DNA from: JBFGFX01 sp965232455
GTDB lineage: Bacteria; Pseudomonadota; Gammaproteobacteria; Steroidobacterales; Woeseiaceae
Direction: 5' to 3'
Length of the DNA: 64,000 bases
Assembly: GCA_965232455.1 (NCBI GenBank)
Contig: OZ246981.1
Location: forward strand, 992,001 to 1,056,000
Shown: positions 50,640 through 58,343 of the stretch, piece by piece
How the letters are laid out: the number at the start of each line of letters is the position of its first letter
How positions within the stretch are numbered: position 1 is the stretch's first letter
Notes under the pieces: generated by a model
Databases searched by the model: none
What the model saw: the letters and a program-made list of their open reading frames with translations, nothing else
What the model was told of the DNA's origin: nothing
Made by a program: the position numbers and the translations under genes

Positions 50640-51656
50640 ATGGACCGCCGTAAGCTGGATGCGTTGCGGAAGAAGTTTTCGGGCGACGGCAGCCGCGTCT
50701 CGGACCCGAAGTTCCGGCAAGTCGTGGACTACCAGTTCAACGCCGCCGGCACCCGAACGCTTCCGTATGCCGGCTTGCCGACGCTGCTGGACGCGCCGTT
50801 TTCCGAATCGCTGGACGATCTCGACATCGCCCTGATCGGCGTGCCGATGGACCTGGGCGTGACGAACCGAAGCGGCGCGCGATTCGGCCCGCGGGCCGTG
50901 CGCGCCATGGAGCGTATCGGTCCGTATAACCACGCCCTGGAGGTGCTGCCGTTCGGCAGCCGCCGCTGTGCCGACGTCGGCGACGTACCGTTCCGCAGCC
51001 GTTTCAACCTGGCATCGTGCATCGACGATATCGAGACCTATTACCATGCGGTGATCGACGCGGGTGTTGCACCGCTGAGCGTCGGTGGCGATCACTCGGT
51101 GACCCATCCGATCCTGAAAGCGGTGGGACGGGACGCCCCGGTTGCGTGTATTCACATCGACGCCCATTGCGATACGTCGGGTGAATACGAGGGCGCGAAA
51201 TTTCAGCACGGCGCGCCTTTCCGTCACGCCGTGCTCGACGGCGTGCTGGACCCCGAACGGACGATTCAGATCGGTATTCGCGGCAGCGCCGAATACCTGT
51301 GGGAATTTTCCTACGACTCCGGCATGACGGTCATCCACGCGGAGAAGTTTGCCGAGATGGGCGTGGCGGCCGTCATCGAAAAGACCCGCAAGGTCGTTGG
51401 CGAGGGTCCGGTATACGTCAGTCTCGACGTCGACGGGATCGATCCCGCGTTTGCGCCGGGGACCGGCACCCCGGAGGTCGGCGGTCTGACGCCGCGCGAG
51501 GTGCAGGCGCTGCTCCGGGGCTGCGCCGATCTGCGGATCGTCGGCGGGGACGTCGTCGAAATCGCCCCACAATACGACGCAACGACGAACACGGCCCAGG
51601 TCGGTGCGCAGATGTTGTTCGAGATTCTCTCGATGATGGCCGTGGATCGGCGTTGA
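50640..51656 (+). CDS. Agmatinase/guanidino-acid ureohydrolase family protein
   Basis: A 338-residue ureohydrolase. All Mn2+-binding motifs are present: GGDHSVTHPIL, HIDAHCDT (with the three Asp/His ligands) and SLDVDGIDPAFAPGTGTPE. EYEGAKFQHGAPFRHA near residue 185 is the substrate loop found in agmatinase, guanidinobutyrase and guanidinopropionase-type enzymes. It hydrolyses a guanidino group to urea and an amine; which substrate cannot be decided. It starts 45 bp after the EF-G-like gene. Confidence 0.9.
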   Translation: MDRRKLDALRKKFSGDGSRVSDPKFRQVVDYQFNAAGTRTLPYAGLPTLLDAPFSESLDDLDIALIGVPMDLGVTNRSGARFGPRAVRAMERIGPYNHALEVLPFGSRRCADVGDVPFRSRFNLASCIDDIETYYHAVIDAGVAPLSVGGDHSVTHPILKAVGRDAPVACIHIDAHCDTSGEYEGAKFQHGAPFRHAVLDGVLDPERTIQIGIRGSAEYLWEFSYDSGMTVIHAEKFAEMGVAAVIEKTRKVVGEGPVYVSLDVDGIDPAFAPGTGTPEVGGLTPREVQALLRGCADLRIVGGDVVEIAPQYDATTNTAQVGAQMLFEILSMMAVDRR

Positions 51657-51694
51657 AACCCACGAAAACAGCACCATTTATCGTTTCCACGGCG

Positions 51695-51724
51695 TTGCGG
51701 AAAGCGCACGAACTGCCGTATAAT
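51695..51724 (+). promoter_or_regulatory. Promoter of the rimP-nusA-infB operon
   Basis: TTGCGG (51695-51700) and a perfect TATAAT (51719-51724) are separated by 18 bp. The predicted start near 51731 leaves a leader of about 180 nt before rimP. Confidence 0.8.
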
Positions 51725-51730
51725 CGCGCG

Positions 51731-51893
51731 CCGGTGAGGTGGTACGGTAACGATCGATAGTGGATTGTCCGTACCCCCGCTACCAGAATCCTGGTAGATA
51801 ATGAGCCCCGCCAAGGGGTTTTTTGTTGTCCGGAGGACGGCCGGGGGTGTTCGATCCTCTTAAGAACAAGAATGGGCCTTAGGCCCTTTTTTT
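51731..51893 (+). ncRNA. Structured rimP leader with attenuator-like terminators
   Basis: The leader contains a perfect 7-bp hairpin CTACCAG-AATC-CTGGTAG (51780-51797). A short GC stem running into TTTTTT follows (51806-51824), and then GGGCC-TTA-GGCCC with seven T residues (51874-51893). A premature terminator ahead of rimP is an established attenuation theme (rimP leader) in Gammaproteobacteria. Two T-tailed hairpins in a row suggest conditional readthrough, as expected for an operon encoding the antitermination factor NusA. Confidence 0.6.
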
Positions 51894-51910
51894 GTTTATG
51901 AAACAGTAGA

Positions 51911-52378
51911 TTGCGGTGCAAACTTAGATTGACTAGTGAAGAGTTGATTGGGCTGTTGGAGCCCGCCATTGAAAGCCAGGGCTATGAGCTGGTGGACCTC
52001 GAGATGAGGCTCGGCGGCCGGGACGGCGTGATTCGGGTGTTTATTGACAAACCCGACGGCGTCGGTCTGGAGGACTGCGAGGCCGTGAGCCGCCAGATCA
52101 GCGCGCTGCTGGACGTCGAGGATCCGATTCCGGGCCATTACGTGCTCGAAGTCTCGTCGCCCGGCCTGGATCGGCGCCTGACGAAAATCGAGCATTTCAG
52201 GCGGTTTGCGGGCGAAGACGTGCGCATAAAGCTACGCTTTCCCTTGGAAGGGCGGCGAAATTTCCAGGGCGCGATCAAGGCCGTGGATGACGAGAATATT
52301 GAGGTTGAGGTGGATGGCCAGTCGCACCGGCTGCCGATTGCGACGATTGCATCCGCTCGACTGGTGCCGACGGTTTAG
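51911..52378 (+). CDS. rimP: Ribosome maturation factor RimP
   Basis: A 155-residue protein with both RimP domains: EELIGLLEPAIESQGYELVDLEMRLGGRDGVIRVFIDKPDGVGLEDCEAVSRQISALLD, then the PGHYVLEVSSPGLDRRL signature, and the C-terminal Sm-like domain (FQGAIKAVDDENIEVEV). It assists maturation of the 30S subunit. No ATG is available: the only ATG upstream is followed by a stop within three codons. Translation must therefore start at TTG 51911 or TTG 51929, neither with a strong Shine-Dalgarno. It is the first gene of the core operon. Confidence 0.92.
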   Translation: MRCKLRLTSEELIGLLEPAIESQGYELVDLEMRLGGRDGVIRVFIDKPDGVGLEDCEAVSRQISALLDVEDPIPGHYVLEVSSPGLDRRLTKIEHFRRFAGEDVRIKLRFPLEGRRNFQGAIKAVDDENIEVEVDGQSHRLPIATIASARLVPTV

Positions 52379-52415
52379 CCGCCGTCGCTCCGGCCGTTTT
52401 GGAGAAACTTAGGCA

Positions 52416-53918
52416 ATGAGTAAAGAGATTCTCATGGTGGTTGACGCCGTCTCGAACGAGAAAGGCGTTGAGAAAGACATCATTTTCGAGGCGATCGAAG
52501 CCGCGCTCGCGTCCGCGACACGGCGGCGGCACGGTGAAGACATCGACGTACGCGTTGCCATCGACCGGGAGAGCGGTGACTACGATACGTTCCGCCGCTG
52601 GTTGGTTTTCGAGGACGATTCGACGGAACTCGAGGTGCCGGATCGTGAGCTGCGCATGATCGATGCCGTGGACGTCGACCCGGCGGCGGAGCCGGGCGGC
52701 TACGTCGAAGTGCCGATGGAATCGGTCGAATTCGGCCGTATCGCGGCGCAGACCGCAAAGCAGGTCATTGTCCAGAAGGTCCGCGAAGCGGAGCGCGAGC
52801 AGGTTGTCGAGGAATACCAGGACCGCGAGGGCGAGCTGTTGTCCGGACTGGTCAAGCGCGTGGACCGTAACGGCGTTTACATCGATCTCGGCGGTAACGC
52901 AGAGGGTTTTGTCGCGCGTGACCAGATGGTTCCGCGCGAACCGGTCCGGCCGCAGGACCGGATGAAGGCGCTGTTGACGGAAGTGCGTTCGGAGCCGCGT
53001 GGCCCGCAGCTATTCATGACGCGTACGTCGCCGGAGTTCTTGGTGGAGCTGTTCAAGATCGAGGTTCCGGAGGTTGGCCAGGGGCTGATCGAAATCCTGG
53101 GCGCTGCCCGCGATCCCGGCCTGCGCGCGAAAATCGCGGTGAAGAGCAACGATTCGCGGATCGATCCGGTTGGCGCCTGTGTCGGTATGCGCGGTTCGCG
53201 GGTGCAGGCCGTGTCCAACGAACTGGCGGGCGAGCGCGTTGACATCATCCTCTGGGACGAGAATCCAGCGCAGTTTGTCGTCAACGCGATGTCGCCGGCT
53301 GAAGTCGTGTCCATCGTCGTGGACGAAGACGCACACAGCATGGACATCGCCGTCGAGGAGGACAAGTTGTCACAGGCGATCGGCCGGGGCGGTCAGAACA
53401 TTCGGCTGGCGAGCGAGCTGAGCGGCTGGGAGCTCAACGTCATGACCGAGACGGACGCGGAGCAGAAGAGCGAATCCGAGATGAGGGAGCTCATCGAATT
53501 GTTCTCCGAGCAGCTCGACGTGGACGAGGAAATCGGCCTGATTCTCGTTCAGGAGGGATTTTCGACCATCGAAGAGGTCGCCTACGTTCCGCAATCGGAG
53601 CTGGTTGCCATCGAGGAGTTCGATGAGGAAATCGTCAACGAATTGCGCAATCGCGCCCGGGACGTGTTGCTCACCCAGGCGATTGTCCAGGAAGAGAAGA
53701 TCGATGAAGCCGAGCCTGCGGAGGACTTGCTGTCGCTCGAGGGCATGGACAAGGGTTTGGCGTTCAAGCTGGCCAGTGAGGGTGTCGTGACCCGTGAGGA
53801 CCTGGCCGAACTGGCGACGGACGACCTGCTCGAGATCAATGAGATGGACGAGGAAGAGGCTGCGGCGCTGATCATGAAAGCGCGGGCGCACTGGTTTGAA
53901 GCAGAGCAGCAGGCCTGA
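52416..53918 (+). CDS. nusA: Transcription termination/antitermination factor NusA
   Basis: A 500-residue NusA. The N-terminal RNA-polymerase-binding domain is at about 1-125, followed by the S1 domain (about 135-200, LLSGLVKRVDRNGVYIDLGGNAEGFV), KH1 and KH2 (about 230-345, PVGACVGMRGSRVQAVSNEL and SQAIGRGGQNIRLASEL), and two acidic C-terminal helix-hairpin-helix repeats (FSTIEEVAYVPQSELVAIEEFDEEIVNELRNRARD and LAELATDDLLEINEMDEEEAAALIMKAR). It controls pausing, termination and rrn antitermination. It lies 37 bp downstream of rimP. Confidence 0.97.
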   Translation: MSKEILMVVDAVSNEKGVEKDIIFEAIEAALASATRRRHGEDIDVRVAIDRESGDYDTFRRWLVFEDDSTELEVPDRELRMIDAVDVDPAAEPGGYVEVPMESVEFGRIAAQTAKQVIVQKVREAEREQVVEEYQDREGELLSGLVKRVDRNGVYIDLGGNAEGFVARDQMVPREPVRPQDRMKALLTEVRSEPRGPQLFMTRTSPEFLVELFKIEVPEVGQGLIEILGAARDPGLRAKIAVKSNDSRIDPVGACVGMRGSRVQAVSNELAGERVDIILWDENPAQFVVNAMSPAEVVSIVVDEDAHSMDIAVEEDKLSQAIGRGGQNIRLASELSGWELNVMTETDAEQKSESEMRELIELFSEQLDVDEEIGLILVQEGFSTIEEVAYVPQSELVAIEEFDEEIVNELRNRARDVLLTQAIVQEEKIDEAEPAEDLLSLEGMDKGLAFKLASEGVVTREDLAELATDDLLEINEMDEEEAAALIMKARAHWFEAEQQA

Positions 53919-53981
53919 CATCGTGTTGAAGAACCCTCTATCGGTGAAAGATGCTAGCCAGATGGACATTGGAGTTTGTAA

Positions 53982-56516
53982 ATGGCTGACGTGACCGTTG
54001 CACAATTTGCAGAAGTTCTGAAGGTCCCTGTGGACAAGTTGCTCGCTCAGCTCGATGAGGCAGGCATCAAGGTCGGCGGGTCGGAAGACACGATCAGCGA
54101 GGACGCGAAGCTCGAGCTGCTCACCCACCTGCGCCGAAGCCATGGGCAGCAGGACGCGGCGGGTACGAGCGGCGCGCCGCGGCGTATCACGCTGAAGCGC
54201 AAATCGCAGTCGGAACTCAGACTGTCCGGTGCGCAGGGCCGTTCGCGGACGGTCAACGTCGAAGTTCGGCGAAAGCGGACGTACATCAAACGCGACGTGC
54301 TCGAAGAGCAGGCGCAGAAAGAACAAGAGGCGCTCGACAAGCAGCGCCAGGAAGAAATCGATCGCGCGGAGGCGGAGAAGCGCGAGCAGGAGCGTCTGAG
54401 GGAAGAAAAAGCCGAGGCGTTGCGGCGCGAGGAAGAGGCGCGCCAGCGGGAAATCGAAGCCAAGGAAAGCGCGGAGTCCGCCGCGCGTGAAGAAGCCGAG
54501 CGCGCCGCCGCCGCTGCCGCGGCAGCCGAGGAGAAAGCTCGCCAGGAACGCGCCGATGCCGAAGCCCGTGAGCGCCGCAGCAAGGAAAAAGACAAGAAGA
54601 AAGGCAAAGCCGGTCAAGAGACCCGATACGGCCGCAAGGAGCTGCACGTCGCCGGCGACAAGAGCGGCCGTCGCAAGCGCAAATCGCCGATACGTCGCCG
54701 TCCCGTGTCCATCAGCACGGACGGGCAGCACGGTTTCGAGCGGCCGACCGCGCCGGTCATACGCGAAGTCGAGGTGCCGGAGACCATCGCGGTGTCCGAG
54801 CTTGCCCAGCGCATGGCGGTCAAGGGCAACGAAGTCGTCAAGACCTTGTTCAACATGGGCGCAATGGTGACGATCAACCAGGTGATCGATCAGGACACGG
54901 CCGTCCTCGTGGTCGAGGAACTGGGGCACACGCCGAAACCCGTGTCCGGCGCGCAGGTCGATGAGGACCTGTTGGCCGATGAGAAACAGCCGGCTGGCGA
55001 GGAGGTGTCGCGCGCACCCGTGGTCACGATCATGGGTCACGTCGATCACGGCAAGACGTCACTGCTCGACTACATTCGCCGTACGAAGGTGGTCGACGAC
55101 GAGGCGGGAGGCATCACACAGCATATCGGCGCCTATCAGGTAGAGACCGACAAGGGCATGGTGACGTTTCTGGACACGCCGGGTCATGCCGCGTTTACCG
55201 CGATGCGCGCCCGCGGCGCCCAGGCGACCGATATCGTGATTCTGGTCGTGGCGGCGGATGACGGCGTCAAACCGCAGACGGTCGAAGCCATCGAGCATGC
55301 AAAGGCCGCGGAGGTTCCGCTGGTCATCGCCGTGAACAAGATCGACCGCGAGAACGCCGACGTCGAGCGCGTCAAGAACGAGTTGTCGGCGCACGAGGTC
55401 ATCTCCGAGGAGTGGGGCGGTGATCATTTGTTCGTGAACGTCTCCGCGCTTACCGGCGAAGGCGTAGACGCGCTTCTGGAAGCGGTGCTGTTGCAGGCCG
55501 ACGTCATGGACCTCAAGGCGGCCGGTGACGGGCCGGCGCGCGGTCTGGTCATCGAATCGAGTCTCGAAAAAGGCCGCGGCGCCGTTGCAACGTTGCTCGT
55601 GCAAGCCGGTACTTTGAAGCAGGGCGACATGATTATCGCCGGCGAGGAGTACGGGCGCGTTCGCAACATGTTTGACGAAAATCAGAAATCGGTGTCCGAA
55701 GCCGGTCCTTCGACGCCCGTTGTCGTGCTCGGCTTGTCAAAAACGCCAAGCGCGGGCGACGATTTTCTGGTAGTCAAAAACGAACGCAAAGCGCGTGAAG
55801 TGGCGGAGTTCCGTCAGAGCAAGTCGCGCGAGTCCAAGCTGGCCCAGCAGCAGGCGTCGAAGCTGGAGGAAATGTTCAGCCAGATGAGCGAGGGCGCGGA
55901 AAAAGTCGTTCCGGTGGTGATCAAGGCCGACGTACACGGCAGCACGGAAGCGCTGCGCGACGCCCTGCAGAAACTGTCGACCGACGAGGTCAAGGTCAAG
56001 GTAGTCAGTGCGGGTGTGGGCGGCATCACTGAATCGGATGCCGTCCTGGCTGCGGCCTCCAAGGCGGCGATCATCGGATTCAACGTTCGCGCCGACGGCG
56101 CAGCACGGGCGGCGATCAAGGAATCGGGCGTCGATATTCGTTATTACAGCATCATCTATGAAGCGATCGACGACGTTAAGGCCGCGCTCAGCGGATTGCT
56201 GTCACCGGAGATCCGCGAGAACATTATCGGCATCGCCGAGGTCAAGGAAGTGTTCACATCGCCCAAACTCGGCAATATCGCCGGCTGCATCGTATCCGAA
56301 GGCCACGTCAAACGCTCGAATCCGATTCGCGTGCTGCGCGACAACGTCGTCATTTACGAGGGCGAGCTCGAGTCGTTACGGCGCTTCAAGGACGACGTCA
56401 ATGAAGTTCGCTCGGGTACGGAATGCGGTATCGGCGTCAAGAACTACAACGACGTCAAAGTGGGCGATCAGATCGAATGTTACGAGCGAGTAGAAATTGC
56501 CCGTACGATTGAATAG
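53982..56516 (+). CDS. infB: Translation initiation factor IF-2
   Basis: An 844-residue IF-2. IF2_N domain (about 1-52) and the IF2-associated region are followed by a long charged Glu/Arg/Lys/Ala coiled-coil segment (about 100-210). A second IF2_N domain is SELAQRMAVKGNEVVKTLFNMGAM. The G domain has GHVDHGKT, DTPGHAAF and NKID (about 345-510), and domains II, III and IV end with the fMet-tRNA-binding region (IAEVKEVFTSPKLGNIAGCIV). It recruits initiator tRNA to the 30S subunit. It starts 63 bp after nusA. Confidence 0.97.
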   Translation: MADVTVAQFAEVLKVPVDKLLAQLDEAGIKVGGSEDTISEDAKLELLTHLRRSHGQQDAAGTSGAPRRITLKRKSQSELRLSGAQGRSRTVNVEVRRKRTYIKRDVLEEQAQKEQEALDKQRQEEIDRAEAEKREQERLREEKAEALRREEEARQREIEAKESAESAAREEAERAAAAAAAAEEKARQERADAEARERRSKEKDKKKGKAGQETRYGRKELHVAGDKSGRRKRKSPIRRRPVSISTDGQHGFERPTAPVIREVEVPETIAVSELAQRMAVKGNEVVKTLFNMGAMVTINQVIDQDTAVLVVEELGHTPKPVSGAQVDEDLLADEKQPAGEEVSRAPVVTIMGHVDHGKTSLLDYIRRTKVVDDEAGGITQHIGAYQVETDKGMVTFLDTPGHAAFTAMRARGAQATDIVILVVAADDGVKPQTVEAIEHAKAAEVPLVIAVNKIDRENADVERVKNELSAHEVISEEWGGDHLFVNVSALTGEGVDALLEAVLLQADVMDLKAAGDGPARGLVIESSLEKGRGAVATLLVQAGTLKQGDMIIAGEEYGRVRNMFDENQKSVSEAGPSTPVVVLGLSKTPSAGDDFLVVKNERKAREVAEFRQSKSRESKLAQQQASKLEEMFSQMSEGAEKVVPVVIKADVHGSTEALRDALQKLSTDEVKVKVVSAGVGGITESDAVLAAASKAAIIGFNVRADGAARAAIKESGVDIRYYSIIYEAIDDVKAALSGLLSPEIRENIIGIAEVKEVFTSPKLGNIAGCIVSEGHVKRSNPIRVLRDNVVIYEGELESLRRFKDDVNEVRSGTECGIGVKNYNDVKVGDQIECYERVEIARTIE

Positions 56517-56557
56517 GGCCTGTCAACAGACTCCGGGGCTTCCCGGCGCAGGAATCG

Positions 56558-56923
56558 ATGCCAAAAGAGTTCTCGCGAAATCAGCGCCTTAGTTCGCAGA
56601 TGCTGCGTACTTTGAACGAGCTGGTCCGCTTTGAGACCAAAGACCCCCGACTGTCCGGAGTCTCGCTGACCGCCATCGAGCTGTCGAGGGACCTGAGCGT
56701 CGCCAAGGTGTATTTCAGTCAAATGGATCCGGACGACGATCCAGGACTGGCGCTCGAGGGTTTGCGTTGTGCGGCGGGTTTCCTGCGCAGCAGGCTGGGC
56801 TCCTCGATCAAGGTGAGGCACGTGCCCGAGCTGCGGTTTCACCACGACGACAGCATTGCCCAGGGTGCCGCCATTAGCGAGTTGATCGACCGCGCGAACG
56901 CATCCGGCGACGCGGACAGGTAA
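56558..56923 (+). CDS. rbfA: Ribosome-binding factor A
   Basis: A 121-residue KH-type protein with FSRNQRLSSQMLRTLNELVRFETKDPRL at the N terminus, VSLTAIELSRDLSVAKVYFSQMD and LGSSIKVRHVPELRFHHDDSIAQGAAISELIDRA. It supports late 30S assembly and cold adaptation. Its stop codon directly abuts the truB start. Confidence 0.96.
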   Translation: MPKEFSRNQRLSSQMLRTLNELVRFETKDPRLSGVSLTAIELSRDLSVAKVYFSQMDPDDDPGLALEGLRCAAGFLRSRLGSSIKVRHVPELRFHHDDSIAQGAAISELIDRANASGDADR

Positions 56924-57856
56924 ATGGATATGCCCGTTTCCAGGCCAAATCGGCGAACGGCAATGCCGGTAGACGGGTTGTTGCTGTTGGATAAACCCGC
57001 CGGTATTACCTCCAACCGCGCGTTGCAGAAGGTCAAGCGCTTGTTGAACGCCAAGAAGGCGGGGCATACGGGCAGCCTCGACCCGGCGGCGACCGGGATG
57101 CTTCCGCTTTGCTTCGGTGAGGCGACCAAAGTTTGTGCATACCTGCTCGATGCGGACAAAGGTTACCGTGTCACGGCGTTGCTCGGCGAAGCGACGGACA
57201 CCGGCGACGCGGAAGGAGCGGTGACGGAAACGGCTGCGGTGCCCGAGTTGGACGATGCGGGGTGGCGCGCGCTCCTGGCGCGGTTCGAGGGGGCAGGAAA
57301 GCAGGTGCCGCCTATGTATTCGGCCCTCAAGAAGGACGGAAAGCGTCTCTACGAACTTGCGAGAAAGGGGCAGGTGGTCGAACGAGAGCCGCGCACGATT
57401 CGTATCCATGAGCTGGCGCTGCTCGAGGCGCACGGCCGGCGCCTGGTGTTTCGCGTTCGCTGCTCGAAGGGTACCTACGTGCGTACGCTGGTAGAGGACG
57501 TTGCGAAGGCCGCCGGAACGGTTGCCCATACGGCAAGCCTGCACCGGGAGAGCGTGGGCGACTTCCGGGCGGACGACATGCTCGACATGGTGCGGGTGAG
57601 GCGGCTTGCGGAGTCCGGCCCGGAGGTGCTGCGATCGTCGTTACTGCCGGTGGATACGGCCTTGAAGAGCTGGCCTCTGGTCTCGATCGCGGGCGCTAGC
57701 GCGGAACGCTTCATGAGCGGCCAGGCGGTCAGCGCCGAGGGCTCGGATACCGGCCTGCTGCGGGTTTACGGCGACGGGCAGCGGTTTCTGGGCATTGGCG
57801 ATCGCGCCGAGGACGGCACTTTGGCGCCGCGCCGGGTCTTCCGCTTGCCGGGCTGA
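56924..57856 (+). CDS. truB: tRNA pseudouridine(55) synthase TruB
   Basis: A 310-residue synthase with the catalytic Asp D53 in GHTGSLDPAATGMLP, KGYRVTALLGEATDTGDAEG and the Tyr/Lys-containing MYSALKKDGKRLYELARKG. CSKGTYVRTLVEDV and a C-terminal PUA domain complete the protein. It converts U55 of the T loop to pseudouridine. ATG 56924 begins immediately after rbfA TAA; an in-frame ATG at 56963 is closer to the family core. No other anomaly is seen. Confidence 0.96.
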   Translation: MDMPVSRPNRRTAMPVDGLLLLDKPAGITSNRALQKVKRLLNAKKAGHTGSLDPAATGMLPLCFGEATKVCAYLLDADKGYRVTALLGEATDTGDAEGAVTETAAVPELDDAGWRALLARFEGAGKQVPPMYSALKKDGKRLYELARKGQVVEREPRTIRIHELALLEAHGRRLVFRVRCSKGTYVRTLVEDVAKAAGTVAHTASLHRESVGDFRADDMLDMVRVRRLAESGPEVLRSSLLPVDTALKSWPLVSIAGASAERFMSGQAVSAEGSDTGLLRVYGDGQRFLGIGDRAEDGTLAPRRVFRLPG

Positions 57857-57973
57857 CGTAAGCGGCGGGATTTCTGAGAATTTATAGTATTTAGGCTATG
57901 ACTTGGCCGGGAGAACCGCTAGAATGCGCGCTTCCAAAAAAGGGCCAAAAGACGATTTAGAGAGTATTGAGAC

Positions 57974-58243
57974 ATGTCACTGTCAAGTGAAGTAAAAAGC
58001 AGCGTTATTGAAGAGTATGCCCGCGGCAAGACAGACACGGGATCACCTGAGGTCCAGGTGGCATTGCTGACCAAGCGGATTTCGGAGTTGACCGAGCACT
58101 TCGCTGACCACAAAAAAGATCACCATTCCCGGCAGGGTCTCCTGAAAATGGTAAACAAGCGCCGCAAGCTGCTCGATTACCTGAAGGACAAAGACCAGAG
58201 CCGTTATCGCGACCTGATATCGCGGCTCGGCCTTCGCCGCTAG
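57974..58243 (+). CDS. rpsO: 30S ribosomal protein S15
   Basis: An 89-residue S15 with the standard sequence pattern: SGEVKSS-like SSEVKSSVIEEYARGKTDTGSPEVQVALLTKRISELTEHF, then DHHSRQGLLKMVNKRRKLLDYLKDKDQSRYRDLISRLGLRR. It binds the central domain of 16S rRNA. The 117-bp gap from truB and the AT-rich stretch before it allow an additional promoter, as is usual for rpsO-pnp. Confidence 0.98.
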   Translation: MSLSSEVKSSVIEEYARGKTDTGSPEVQVALLTKRISELTEHFADHKKDHHSRQGLLKMVNKRRKLLDYLKDKDQSRYRDLISRLGLRR

Positions 58244-58343
58244 AACATCACCGGCGCCAGTCAAATGGACGTACCGTGCAGTCGGCCCTGAAACGGGTTC
58301 ACGACCGGTTCGTCACGCTATTCAATTATTCAAGAGATAAAAC

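Noticed and set aside
51731..51800. tRNA gene (metY) ahead of rimP, as in enterobacteria
   Set aside because: No cloverleaf, T-loop or CCA end can be formed; only short hairpins are present.
53370..55049. 559-residue minus-strand frame opposite nusA-infB
   Set aside because: It crosses the border of two certain genes on the other strand and has low-complexity Leu/Phe/Arg content.
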